From: Tillandsia leiboldiana
Taxonomy: Eukaryota; Streptophyta; Magnoliopsida; Poales; Bromeliaceae
Assembly (NCBI GenBank): GCA_029204045.2
Contig: CM055063.1
Coordinates: 40,643,562-40,707,561 of the forward strand
Length of the DNA stretch: 64,000 bases
Reading direction: 5' to 3'
Part shown: in pieces, positions 33,835 through 44,027 of the stretch
Position numbering within the stretch: position 1 is the first letter of the stretch
Layout of the letters: each line of letters opens with the position of its first letter
Made by a program: the position numbers and the translations under genes
The notes under the pieces: model-generated
What the model was told of the DNA's origin: nothing
What the model saw: only the letters and a program-made list of their open reading frames with translations
Databases searched by the model: none

Positions 33835-34548
33835 CGCACCGTTTTGCGTGCAAGCTCGTGAAAGACATGCATCATTTTGCATGCGGACTCGACGAACGTG
33901 CGCTGTTTTTGCCGCAAACTCAAAAAGCGTGCACCGTTTTGCGTGCAACATTGAAAAAGGAACGTGCACCGTTTTGCGTGCCACTCCGAGGTACGTGCTC
34001 CGTTTTGCGAGCAGGTTGAGTTGTTGTGCACCGTTCTACGTTCAAATTCTAATATTTTGCATCATTTTGTGTGCAGGACTAGAAAAATGTGCACCATTTT
34101 GCGTGCAACCCTACAGTGAAGCGTGTACCGTTTTGCGTGCAGATTTAAGGTACGTGCACTATTTCGCGTGCAGGTTGTGTTGTCGCGCATCGTTTTGCGT
34201 GCCGTCTCTAATGTTATGCACCATTTTGCGTGCAGGGCTGGAGAAAATCTACACCGTTTTGCGTGCAACCTTAAGAGAAGCATGCTCAGTTTTGCGTGCA
34301 AACCCGAGGTACGTGCACCGTTTTGCGTGCAGGTAGAATTGACGCGCATCGTTTTGCGTGCCGGCTGAAGCGGCGCGAATCGTTTTTTGCGTGTGGGTTT
34401 TAATGACGTGCACCGTTTTGCGTGCAGGATTGGAGGACGTGCACCGTTTTGCCTGCGGACTCCAGGGGTGTGCACCGTTTTGCATGCAAGCTCGAGGAAA
34501 CAAGAGGAAACGCGCGGAGACCAATTGCAAGTGTCTACAAGCAATTGG
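33835..34548 (+). repeat. GTTTTGCGTGC array and closing hairpin in LTR H
   Basis: About 16 copies of GTGCACCGTTTTGCGTGCA with longer, more diverged spacers (units about 40-60 bp) than in LTR D/E. It ends with CGGAGACCAATTGCAAGTGT and the CCAATTGC/GCAATTGG stem. Confidence 0.85.
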
Positions 34549-35218
34549 GGGAAATTCAAGGTGGGGGATTCTGCCGAAACTGGGTGACCTCTCCCCTTGC
34601 TCCTTTGCTTTTCGATTTAGAAGCATGATAGTAGCCTACTAGAGGCGTTAGGTAATCATGATTAAGATCACCTGTGTAAATGGATACAGATGAAAAGTGC
34701 AACTGTTGGTTGCCAGAGATAGAGGATAAAATGTGTATGTGTAAATGGATACCGATGAAAAGTGCAACTGTTGGTTGCCAACGATAGAGGATAAATTTGC
34801 ATGTGTAAAGAGGACTTAGGAGAAAGTTGCAAATTCTTGATTTGTCTAAATAGATGATAATTGCATGCGTAGAGGATAAATATTATTTTATGATGGGCAT
34901 GAAAATGTTGCATGCGTAAAAGTAGATAATCATGTTATGATTGTGATCATGTTAGGGTGTAACCCTAGGAATCATGTGACATCAGGGAAAGAACATGTTG
35001 GTAGTAAGACCAGGAGAAAACCTAGATTCAGGGTTTAATGAGTGGCATCAAACTTAGGAGTTATCCTAGGATTGGACGAGTGGCATTGTCCTAGGAGATA
35101 ACCTAAGGACACTGGATAGAATGATCAACATAGAGTCAAGGAACTCAAGGATGAGTATGACATGGAAATTAGGTAAAGGGAACCTAAGGTGAACTAGAGG
35201 AGTTTAAACTCACATACA

Positions 35219-35440
35219 GGAAATTAGAGTCAGTGTAACTCTAAGATAAAAAGTGGAACAGGAAATTAGAGTCAGTGTAACTCTAAGATAAAAGGTGGAA
35301 CGGGAAATTAGAGTCAGTGTAACTCTAAGATAAAAAGTGGAACAGGAAATTAGAGTCAGTGTAACTCTAAGATAAAAGTGGAACAGGAAATTAGAGTCAG
35401 TGTAACTCTAAGTTAAAAGTGGAACAGGAAAATAGATTCA
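35219..35440 (+). repeat. 42-bp tandem array in LTR H
   Basis: Five near-identical units read GGAAATTAGAGTCAGTGTAA then CTCTAAGATAAAAAGTGGAAC, with a partial sixth. AGAGT...ACTCT inside each unit can pair. Confidence 0.92.
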
Positions 35441-36971
35441 GTGAGGAATCAGGAAAGTGGGATAAGATCCCAATGTTAAAGAGTTAAACAAATATAACCC
35501 TAGAAAGTCATAGGGTGTCTGGGCAAATGGACAATAACTTTAACTTCAATTTGAGTTAAATGAATAAAAGAGAAATGTTTAAGAGTCCAGGAGACTCTCT
35601 AGTTACCCGTGAGGCAAGACTTAGGGTAAGGGATAAATTAATGGAAAAGATAAAGCTTAAGAGAAAACTAAAAGTGGTTAATAAGCAAGACAAGCAAATT
35701 GCTTAAAAGAAAGAGAACAGAAAGAAAATGCAAATGGTGCATTGAGATGAGACTCGTCAGTTTGGGAGCAGGACTCCTTGGGCAGTGACCCGTTGGACGA
35801 GATGCTTTTGGAAAACTAAAGAAAAGTGAAAGAGATTGCCAGTGGCAATGTGAGCTGAAGGCTCGAGTGAGAAAGAAAAGAAAAGCAAGTGCTTAAGAGT
35901 AAAGATAAAGACAAATGCATAAAGTGCAAAAGGGCTGAGTGCCAAGAGGAAAGAAAATAAAAGATAAGAAAAGATAATGAAACGGGCGTGCCTTCGAAGG
36001 TTGAAATGTGGGTCTGCGGGACGTAAAGGGCTTGCCCTCTCCCCGGGCGCACCAGGATCGGACGTAAAGGGCAGTGCCCTCTCCCAGATCGGTGGCCCGA
36101 AGAACACATTTACTTTGTTGGGGCCGGATAGTACATTGCGTGTGCTATCGGCAACCTTAGAAATCCTTGTCTTATAGTAGCATGACTACTGAGCTGGGGC
36201 CTGTGGGACAAGAGTTTCCGAGGGTTAACTTTAACTAAAACACCAGAATGTAAAAAGGAATAAAGTGGAAATAGAATGGCCAAGGTGGCCGGGTTAGTTT
36301 AACCCTGTATACAGCGGCATAGTGGCCGAGTGATGGATAGTTGCCTGGTATGGCTAGACAGAGTAGTGTTGGGTCGATGAGTATACACAGATAGTGTAGC
36401 GACCTATTATATGCATATCAGCATTTTATATTGAGGTTATAGTTTCCTAGCATCCTATTATTATTGCTTCCATTGGACCAAGTGGTGTGGGACATTCTTT
36501 CTTGGTGGTTGAACCCACTGAGAACTTTAAGTAGTTCTCACACCCACGAGTGACCATTTTTCTAGGTACGGACACAGCGGTCGAGACAGACGACAGGGGC
36601 AAGAGCCCAGCAGCATAGAGACCTAGAGGGTCTAGCAGAGGTGCCTTTCTTTTGTATTTCGAGTGAACCATATATTGTGAGGAAAAGAATTGTAATATTG
36701 TTTAATTGTAAGTTGAGAGATGTAAAATGTAATAAAGTTTATTATGGTTCACTCTTGTATGCTTTCATATCTGCTTAAACTATTTATTTATTGAATGAAA
36801 GTTTCAAATTAGTAGTGATCTTACTATGATATTATATCTCATCATACACATTGTTTTGATTGGAGATGGTTGTTACCGTTCCTTTCGGGTAGTGAGAGGT
36901 CGTGCCCGATTGGCGGGTCTGTTGGCGTGCCCGAACCGACCAAATTGGCGAGCTCGGGGCGTGACATACAG

Positions 36972-38206
36972 GTTCTTGTTGGTGTGGTGCACGAGGAGGA
37001 GGCTTGTGGATCATGTCCAGTGCAGTTGAGACCATGAGTTATACCGGCAGACTTTTTGGTATTGTGGTAGCTGGTATTTTGACCCAGTGCCTGTGATTGT
37101 TTGGCACAGTACCACATGATGTTTGACTGTGGAGAGAGAGGACTTTGACTTTCTGCCAGGAAGACGAGAGGAGGCTTGGTTGTTGAGATTGTTAGAGCAC
37201 ACAGATTATAGCGATAGTGTGAGAGGTGCTTACGACGACACCGGGACTCAAGGATATCCCTGTTGCCCACGAAATCCCGGGTGTGATTTCACCTGAGCTG
37301 TTGATGATGCCGCCGGTTAGGGAGATAGAGATTGCGTTTGACGTGGTTCGGGGAATCGCACCACCCTCGACAGCACCTCATTAGATATCGCCTGTAGAGC
37401 TGAGAGAGCTGATGGCGCAGTTGCAAGATCTGATGGACCGAGGGGCCTGTTTGACCTAGTGCTACGCCGTTGATGCACGGTGGTGATGCCACGTCGGTGA
37501 TACACGACAGTGAAGTTTTACCGTGGTTTGAGTGCAGGCAGGTCCGGGCTTTATTTAGGACCTTTTGATGGAGTCATACTCCGGCAGTTGTTCGTCGGTG
37601 ATGCCTGTACCTTTTTGGAAATATACAGCTGCGTATTTTGCCAAGACGGCGTTCAGGATCCGATAGGGGCATTATGAGCTCACAGTGAGGCCAATTGGAT
37701 TGATTAATGCCCTACCGCCTTATGATTTGAGGAATTGTGTATTCCAGCCGTACTTGGATGGATGGGTAGCGGTATGCTCTAGGGATATTATGGTTTACTC
37801 CCTGAGTGACTTGGAATATGAGGAGCACTGGTGGATGGTGCAACCAAGACTTTGTGGAAGAAGTTGTATGCCGTATTATTGAGGTACAAGTTTTAGCTTC
37901 GAGTGCATACCTTTTTGGGTCACCTTATTCTAGCCGTTGGGGCGGCGGTGGAATCCGGCCAAAATGGATGCTATTCGAGGATTGGTCGAGACCGACATTT
38001 ATGGTCAAGGTGAGGAGCTTCTTGGGCTGGGCTGTGGTGGCCCAGGTTCCCATGCAACCTTTTCTGGTGAATCCACTGTTTAGAACATCTATTGTTGGTG
38101 TGTCTGGCCCATAGTGCATCAAAGGGATGCCACAGATGGACCCTGTGAGATATCTATTGCTGTTTTGGCCTTCGGCTGCATTTGCCGAAATTTTGAAAAG
38201 GATTTA
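36972..38206 (+). pseudogene. G0 pol remnant (RT region)
   Basis: This is decayed chromovirus RT in broken frames. Near 37290-37440 it reads PPVREIEIAFD and ELRELMAQLQDLMDRG, where active copies have PPxREVEFxID and ELKELKxQLxDLLDKG. Near 37672-37890 it reads LINALPPYD and DIMVYSLSDLEYEEH, where active copies have LTNAPxxF and FIDDILVYSxxxEEHEEH. The Asp pair of the active site is lost. It ends at 38206 where LTR F begins (target ATTTA, 38202-38206). Confidence 0.8.
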
Positions 38207-41200
38207 TGTGAGGACCTGAATTTCCGCAAGAGGATTGCTGTTGGATTAACGGAGCTTATGCAGTGTGTTTGGCAGCTTTTGGAGGCCTTTACTGTGTATT
38301 GGAGGTGTTTGTGCACAAATGGGACACAGGTGTTGGACTCAGGGATTAAAATGATCACGTGAGTGATCGAAGGACCCCGTCGGATGTGTAGAAGTGGTTT
38401 CGCGCGAAACGGATATTAAAATTGGGCTCAGCGAGAAGTTTGGACAAAAGAATACCTTTTCGGATGCCTTCGGCAAATTTTGGGGTTAGAATTTGGCAAA
38501 TCGGACAGCGGATTTGGATTCAGCGCGCGAAAACGATGAAATTGGGCTACTTGTTTTTTTGCACCATGGGTTACTGTTCACGCCGGAACAGTAACTCTGG
38601 CACGGCGGGCAGCGGCGGAGCAAGGCGGCGCAGCGTCGCGGGTAGCGCGGAGCCGCGCGGGCAGGTGCGCGGTCCACGGGCCGACGTGCACCGGAGGGCA
38701 GGACACGTGGCATTATTGGATTGGTCGGTGCAGTGGACTGGGACCACGGAGCAGGCAGGCGTGGCGCATGGACCGGCGGGACACGTGGCGGCTTTCTATT
38801 GGCAGGCTCAGGAAGGCGGGGTCCACCGAGGCGCAGGAGGTTTGTAACACCCCCGGGAACCGTGCTTGGCAGGGGCGCCAGGCGGCGCGCCAGGCGCGCA
38901 CATGGGCGCGGCAGGCGCGCACGTGGGCGTGGCAGGCGCGCGCTGACCGGGTGCGCGCCACGTGTCGACGTCCGCTGGTGGCCACGCGGCGCAAGACGGG
39001 TGGCTCCTTTGGCTGTTCCCAGATTTGCGGGCGACGTGGCTTCACTAGAGCGATTCGGACGCAGTCGGATGGCTTCGTCCGACCAGGTTTGCAGCGTCCG
39101 GAAGATCCGGGCGCCCGGAAATGGGGACCTATTGGTTATTTTTCCAATTGTTTTTCCCAGCCTATATAAAGGCCGAGAACAGCAGCCTTGTTCTCTTTTC
39201 CTGCTCATCCTCTCATAGTGCAACCTTCACGAGACTTCCTCCTCTCCCCGAGCTGGTTCTATCTGTAGATTCCCAAATTTTCTGCGGCACGCATCCAGAG
39301 GTTTTCATTTTTACGGCGCGGCGCGACGCTTGTTCCTTTGTGATCTTCTTCGTCGCGTTTTGGTGCGAGGACTCCTCCGGCTTACCCCGACCTCCGATTT
39401 AGGCGATTCTTCCGCCGTTGGCTTCTCGACAGGTAGGGCTATGATCTTCGTGATTTGAGTTTCCCCTTGTTTCGAGCTTTTCTTGGAGTTCCCCGAGCAT
39501 TCTTTTGACCCTTTTTCTTGGGCAGAGTTTTGGATAGCGCCACAGTGTTTCCGCGATATCTTTGCGCACAGGCGTCGGATTGAGGCGTGCCAGTAGGCGT
39601 TTTTCATCTACACAGCGCAAGGAACATCCTCAAACTTTCCTAGATTTTTCTGGATTTTTCCTAAAGGTGAAAATGGCATTATTTTCAGTGTTAGGTGCTA
39701 CAGTTTTCTGTACAGAATTCTTTGGGGTTGTTCCCTTGCAGAATTTATATCTCAGCGTAGGAAACTCGGATTTGAACGTGCAGGTACTCGTTTCGACCAG
39801 CTCGTCGCGAGGATCGCGACGGTATTTTTTTTGGGAATTTTTTGCGTAGATCTCGTAGGTGAAAAAGGCACAACTTTGGGACTGAATTCTGGGACAGCAT
39901 GTTTTTGGGTGCTTGTGTGCTTAATTGTATGTTTTGGGGTAATTGTGAACAGTGATCGCGGCGGTTTATCTGTTGGGCGTTTGGCGTGGAAAAAGGGGTA
40001 TTGGACAGCGAGGAGGTTTTACAGCTGAGGATTGCGCGTGTCCAGGTGGGTGGTTGTTGCTTACCTCTATTTGGACATGCTCATTAGGATTATTGATTAA
40101 CAAGTGGGGATGGAATTTATGCATGCTTGTTTGGGCATATGGTTGGCTATGTTAGCGGTTAACTTTGCATGTGGATAGTGATGCTTTATTATGGAACATG
40201 GATTATAGACATGTGTGGTTGGATAATATTTTAGCATGATGGTTATATCTATGCAGAGCTATTAATTGTTACACATGTGGAACCACTATTGGTCACCTTT
40301 TCTTCTATCTTCCTTGACGACATATGCATGCTTGTATGGTCACCTAGGTAGGCCACCTTTTTCTGCTACACTATCTTGCTGGAACTGACTTAGGATAAAC
40401 CATGCTGTTATTCTTTCTCCAGTTATCTAGACTTAGGGGATAGCACGCTCGGGGTCGAGCAGGGGCTGGGATAGTGTAGTCAGATATTTGGGATTTGGGA
40501 CAGGCAGGCTGTGATGGCAGGGTATTGCGGCAACCGCAGATTTTGGGCGGTTGACCGGACAGTTGTTATTGCATCAGATCGGGGAGAGGATTTGGGCTTC
40601 TTTTAGTGGATGGTTCTTTTCCACTTAGATCAGTGTCATGATCCAGTCCTGCGGACTTATTCTACTATGATACTTGTTATACAGACTTTGAGTCCTTGAG
40701 ACTCCTATCCCGTATCGGTGTTATGCTTAGGCTGGCATACCCGATTTGGCAGGCATAGCAGGCTACAGACTTTGAGTCCTTGAGACTCCTATCCCCTATC
40801 GGTGTTATGCGTAGGCTGGCATACCCGATTTGGCAGGCATAGCAGGCAGTACCAGTGTTTACTGGTGTACAGATTGGGTTTAGTCAGGCAGGCATTTATA
40901 TTCTGATGCACATACTTAGCTATTCTTTTAGCTTGGCATTTTAGAGGCGTAGTGGTAGCTTCTTCATCAGTAGTTTTACTTATAGCTTACCACCTTTGTT
41001 TTATTTTTGTCTCTGGTAGTCCTAGTGGGCCTGTCTGAGTTTGAGGTTTTACCGACTAGGGGATGCTACTGGTTTACTAGTAGTTCTCACCCCCATTCTT
41101 CTTTCCTCTTTTTCTTCTCCCTTGTTTTGCAGTGTCTTCTGCGGGTGCTACTGGGCTTCAGCGGCGGGTCGAGGAGAGAGGACGGCTGAGTAGATAGATC

Positions 41201-41533
41201 TCGAGGCAAGATGAGCGATTTAGCTGGACTGTTGGTGTACCTATATTTCCTCAGACGGTTGTACTCTTACTTTGGGACTGGCTTTTGCCAGCAGGTTGTA
41301 TTTATTTTGGTGAGCTGGGAGAGACAGATGTATCATTTATACAGATGTATTGTATTTTATTTCCAGCTTCAGTCTGAGATGTATTAGTTTTTAGTTCAGC
41401 TTTGTTTTTATTGCTCTTTTATTATTATCTCTTATATCTGACCAGGCTTGGCGCTTCGTGTACGCGGGAAATACCATGTGCACGGCGGATCTGTAGACAC
41501 GCCCGGGTTCCGGTTTACACCCGGGGCGTGACA
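38207..41533 (+). repeat. 5' LTR of chromovirus F
   Basis: It is 3,327 bp, TGTGAGGACCTGAA...GGGGCGTGACA. A U3 hairpin GTTACTGTTC/GAACAGTAAC lies at 38570-38595 and a TATATAAAG box at 39163-39171. A CTTCTCGACAGGTAGGG donor-like site is near 39433. The 83-bp repeat is at 40683-40848. U5-end hairpins are CGTGTAC/GTGCACG (41457-41484, one G-T pair) and CCCGGGT/ACCCGGG (41502-41525). Confidence 0.93.
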
Positions 41534-41540
41534 GATTAGT

Positions 41541-41552
41541 TGGTATCAGAGC
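41541..41552 (+). promoter_or_regulatory. Primer binding site of chromovirus F
   Basis: TGGTATCAGAGC lies eight bases after the LTR end. Confidence 0.93.
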
Positions 41553-41713
41553 TTAGGGATAGGTCAGTTGGGACTTAGGAACCCTAGGCTTTTGGGCGGA
41601 CCCTAGGATGTTAGTGCGTGAGAGACGCGATATTTTGCGAAAGTCGGTGATTTGTTTATTTGACTCTTCATGTGAGTGAAGAGGGATCGACATATCCTAT
41701 TTTGTGGGACTGT

Positions 41714-41735
41714 TATGTTGGCTGCAGACAACATA
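41714..41735 (+). promoter_or_regulatory. Leader hairpin with CTGCAG loop (F)
   Basis: TATGTTG and CAACATA close an 8-nt loop with self-complementary CTGCAG. It is identical to the G0 hairpin at 10800-10821 although surrounding sequence differs. Confidence 0.6.
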
Positions 41736-41970
41736 AAGCTACAAAAATAGGGGGATTTCTTTGACTTTCGCTAGATTGGGTCGAGTGTTTGGGGTGTGCT
41801 GATTTGCGGTTTTGTCATGGTGGGCGGTGTCTCCCCGACGTTGGGCCCTGACCCGGGTGCACCTTGGTGCGGCAGTTGGGTCTGAGCTGGTTGTTTCGGG
41901 CCGGATACCCAGATTGGAGTCCGAGAGCTCCGGACCCGAAGGGTAGGAGTGCTGGAGGCAGATCAGCGGC

Positions 41971-42226
41971 GCAGTGACACAGTTGTCGGAGCAGCGCAGT
42001 GACACAGTTGTCGGAGCAGTGACACAGTTGTCGGAGCAGGGCAGTGACACAGTTGTTAGAGCAGTGACACAATTGTCGGAGCAGCGCAGTGACATAGTTG
42101 TCGGAGCAGTGACACAGTTGTCAGAGCAGCACAGTGACACAGTTGTCGGAGCAGCGCAGTGACACAGTTGTCGGAGCAGTGACACAGTTGTCGGAGCAGC
42201 GCAGTGACACAGTTGTTGGAGTAGCG
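41971..42226 (+). repeat. TGACACAGTTGTCGGAGCAG tandem array in F gag region
   Basis: Eleven copies of the 20-bp motif alternate with units lengthened by CGCAG (about 25 bp). G0 has one copy at the homologous place (near 11078), so the array expanded in F. Both strands stay open in places, giving TQLSEQ-like repeats that are not a credible protein. Confidence 0.9.
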
Positions 42227-44014
42227 AGTAGCCCCCTCCGTCCCGATGTTTAGTGCTGGGGCACCGAGGCAGGGTGAATAGTTGACAGCGGGAAAGCTGT
42301 GGGATTGCATTGATAGAGTGAGCCAGTTTTGGCGGATGAGTCACCCCGATTTGTGGGATTGAGTATGGAGCCTTTGGAGACAGGGTCTTGTTCGGTGGGG
42401 GATGGAGAGTACTTGGAAGCCTTTTGCGTCAAGAGTTAACGCAGTTGCTGAACTGCACGCTCCATGTGTAGAGGGACGGGGCGCATAGGATATGAGTGTC
42501 TGAGAGTGGATTGCGCCAGGATACCTTTTTACTCGTTGGTTCCTTCCATTACGGATTTGGGACGCCTCATTGGAGTAGGCGCCGGGTATGGAGCGTGGCA
42601 TTGTAGTTCCTTTGGATTGGGATCTGCCGCCTAAGGCGAGTTCTGATTGAGGCGCTTGGCGCCGGGTGATGGAGGACAAATCAGTCGGATGAGGCATTCC
42701 CGATTTCTTTTCCAGGATAGTGGATTTTTGAGACTGTCAGAGCACATAGGTTACAGCGGTCGGTGTGGTGGTAGGTTTGAGTTGTTCCGGGCTCTTGGGT
42801 TCGTATCTTTTTGATACGGGAGTATTTCCTTCTTGGTGGGTAATGCTTTTGCTTCATTTCTTGGGTTAGGGGTAGGATGGTCACCGCATGCACGGGAGAC
42901 TTATTTTCCCGATCGCACGTGGAGGAGAGTTGTTGGTCCTGCCCGGTGCATCTTGAGTCCTGGATTTTGCCGGTAGACCTGATGGTCTTGGCTCAGCTGC
43001 GGGATGTGGTTCTGGTCCCCGTTGGGCTGGCTGGTTCGATTTTTCCTTTCGCGGCGGTTGATTATGCCGCGAGGACGATTTTCTTGGGGAGCCAGGCCTG
43101 GAGGTGTTGGTGTACCTGGGTTGCTTGAGAGTTATCTTCGCCTCTATGGTTTTGATTTCGTGAGCGAGGCGGATGTTTCGTAGTGGATGCGTAGCCTTTT
43201 TGGCTGGTGTGGTTGAGGGGCCTACGACGGCCCCGGGACTCGGGGATACCCCCTTTGGTTGCGAGTTCCCGGCTGTTCTCCTATCGGAGTTGTCTAGCAT
43301 GTCACTAGTTTGGGAGTTGAGGACACAACTCCAGGATTCGATGTTTTGGAAATTTTGTCAGACCAAGTGTGTCGCCTTTGGGGGCGCCAGTGCTATTCGA
43401 GTTGTGGAAGGTTGGTTCACTTCGGCTTTGCGTGGATCCCCGGGAATTTGATGAAGTGACCATCTGGAGCTAGCACCCTTGTTGAGCATGGAGGATTTGA
43501 TTTACTAGCTGTAAGGGTCCCGGGTCTTCCTGAAGGTTGATTTGCAATCTAGTTTTCTCGACTGCGTATGGCTGTGTGTTGATGCCGGAGAGTTGGGGAA
43601 TTGCTTCTACATCCCGACGGTTTAAAGATTAGAGATCAGAGTCTACGTGATCAGTTGAGGGACTTATATTAGATACCTCGGGAGTACAGAGGTACTTGGA
43701 TCGAGCTTGTGTGCCGATGGACTTGTGGTTGGATTATCGGGGGCCTTGGGAGGAGCGGATGCTTTTGCCGATGCAGGCTACTTGGTAGCTCGAGCGGTTA
43801 GCCCAGCTGTACTTGGATGAGGTGGTGCGGTTTTTCTGGAGTGCCCGCCTCTATTTTGTTCTAGTTAGAGACTCGAGGAGTGCATCGCGTCTCTGGAGGA
43901 GGTATTTGACATCCTTGGGAGCTTGAGTGGTGGATGATTGGATATTTACCCCCTCTATTTGGTTGAGGTTCCGGGTTAAGGAATGACTTTAGTTTCGAGG
44001 ACGAAACTTTCTTT
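42227..44014 (+). pseudogene. F internal region, decayed gag-pol pieces
   Basis: Fragments only are seen. Capsid-like PRFVG...EPLETG is near 42340. A segment around 43210-43330 matches the VVRDFPDVFP junction before RT, and one near 43500-43560 reads like FLKVDLQSSFLD. A terminal stretch to 43980 could correspond to the end of integrase. Most of RT, RNase H and integrase is missing. Confidence 0.65.
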
Positions 44015-44027
44015 TAGTGGGGGAGGA
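43992..44027 (+). promoter_or_regulatory. Pre-LTR hairpin and polypurine tract of F
   Basis: GTTTCG-AGGA-CGAAAC (43992-44007) is followed by AGTGGGGGAGGA directly before the 3' LTR. The latter is a good plus-strand primer. Confidence 0.8.

Larger units (their letters stand above)
32623..36966 (+). mobile_element. Solo LTR H (4.3 kb)
   Basis: It is 4,344 bp, begins TGTAGTGTACC, ends GGGGCGTGACA and is flanked by perfect TACAG repeats (32618-32622 and 36967-36971). No PBS follows. A TATAAG box lies at 33642-33647. Downstream are the GTTTTGCGTGC array (33835-34490), a duplicated 65-bp unit (34672-34800), a 42-bp array (35219-35440), a repeated GGGACGTAAAGGGC/TGCCCTCTCCC block (36018-36085), the GAGAACT hairpin (36520-36539) and an AATAAA (36731-36736). 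No protein-coding frame is convincing. Confidence 0.9.

Noticed and set aside
36832..37505. Overlapping minus-strand frames of 60-142 codons
   Set aside because: They are shadows of the decayed plus-strand RT remnant and LTR H end.
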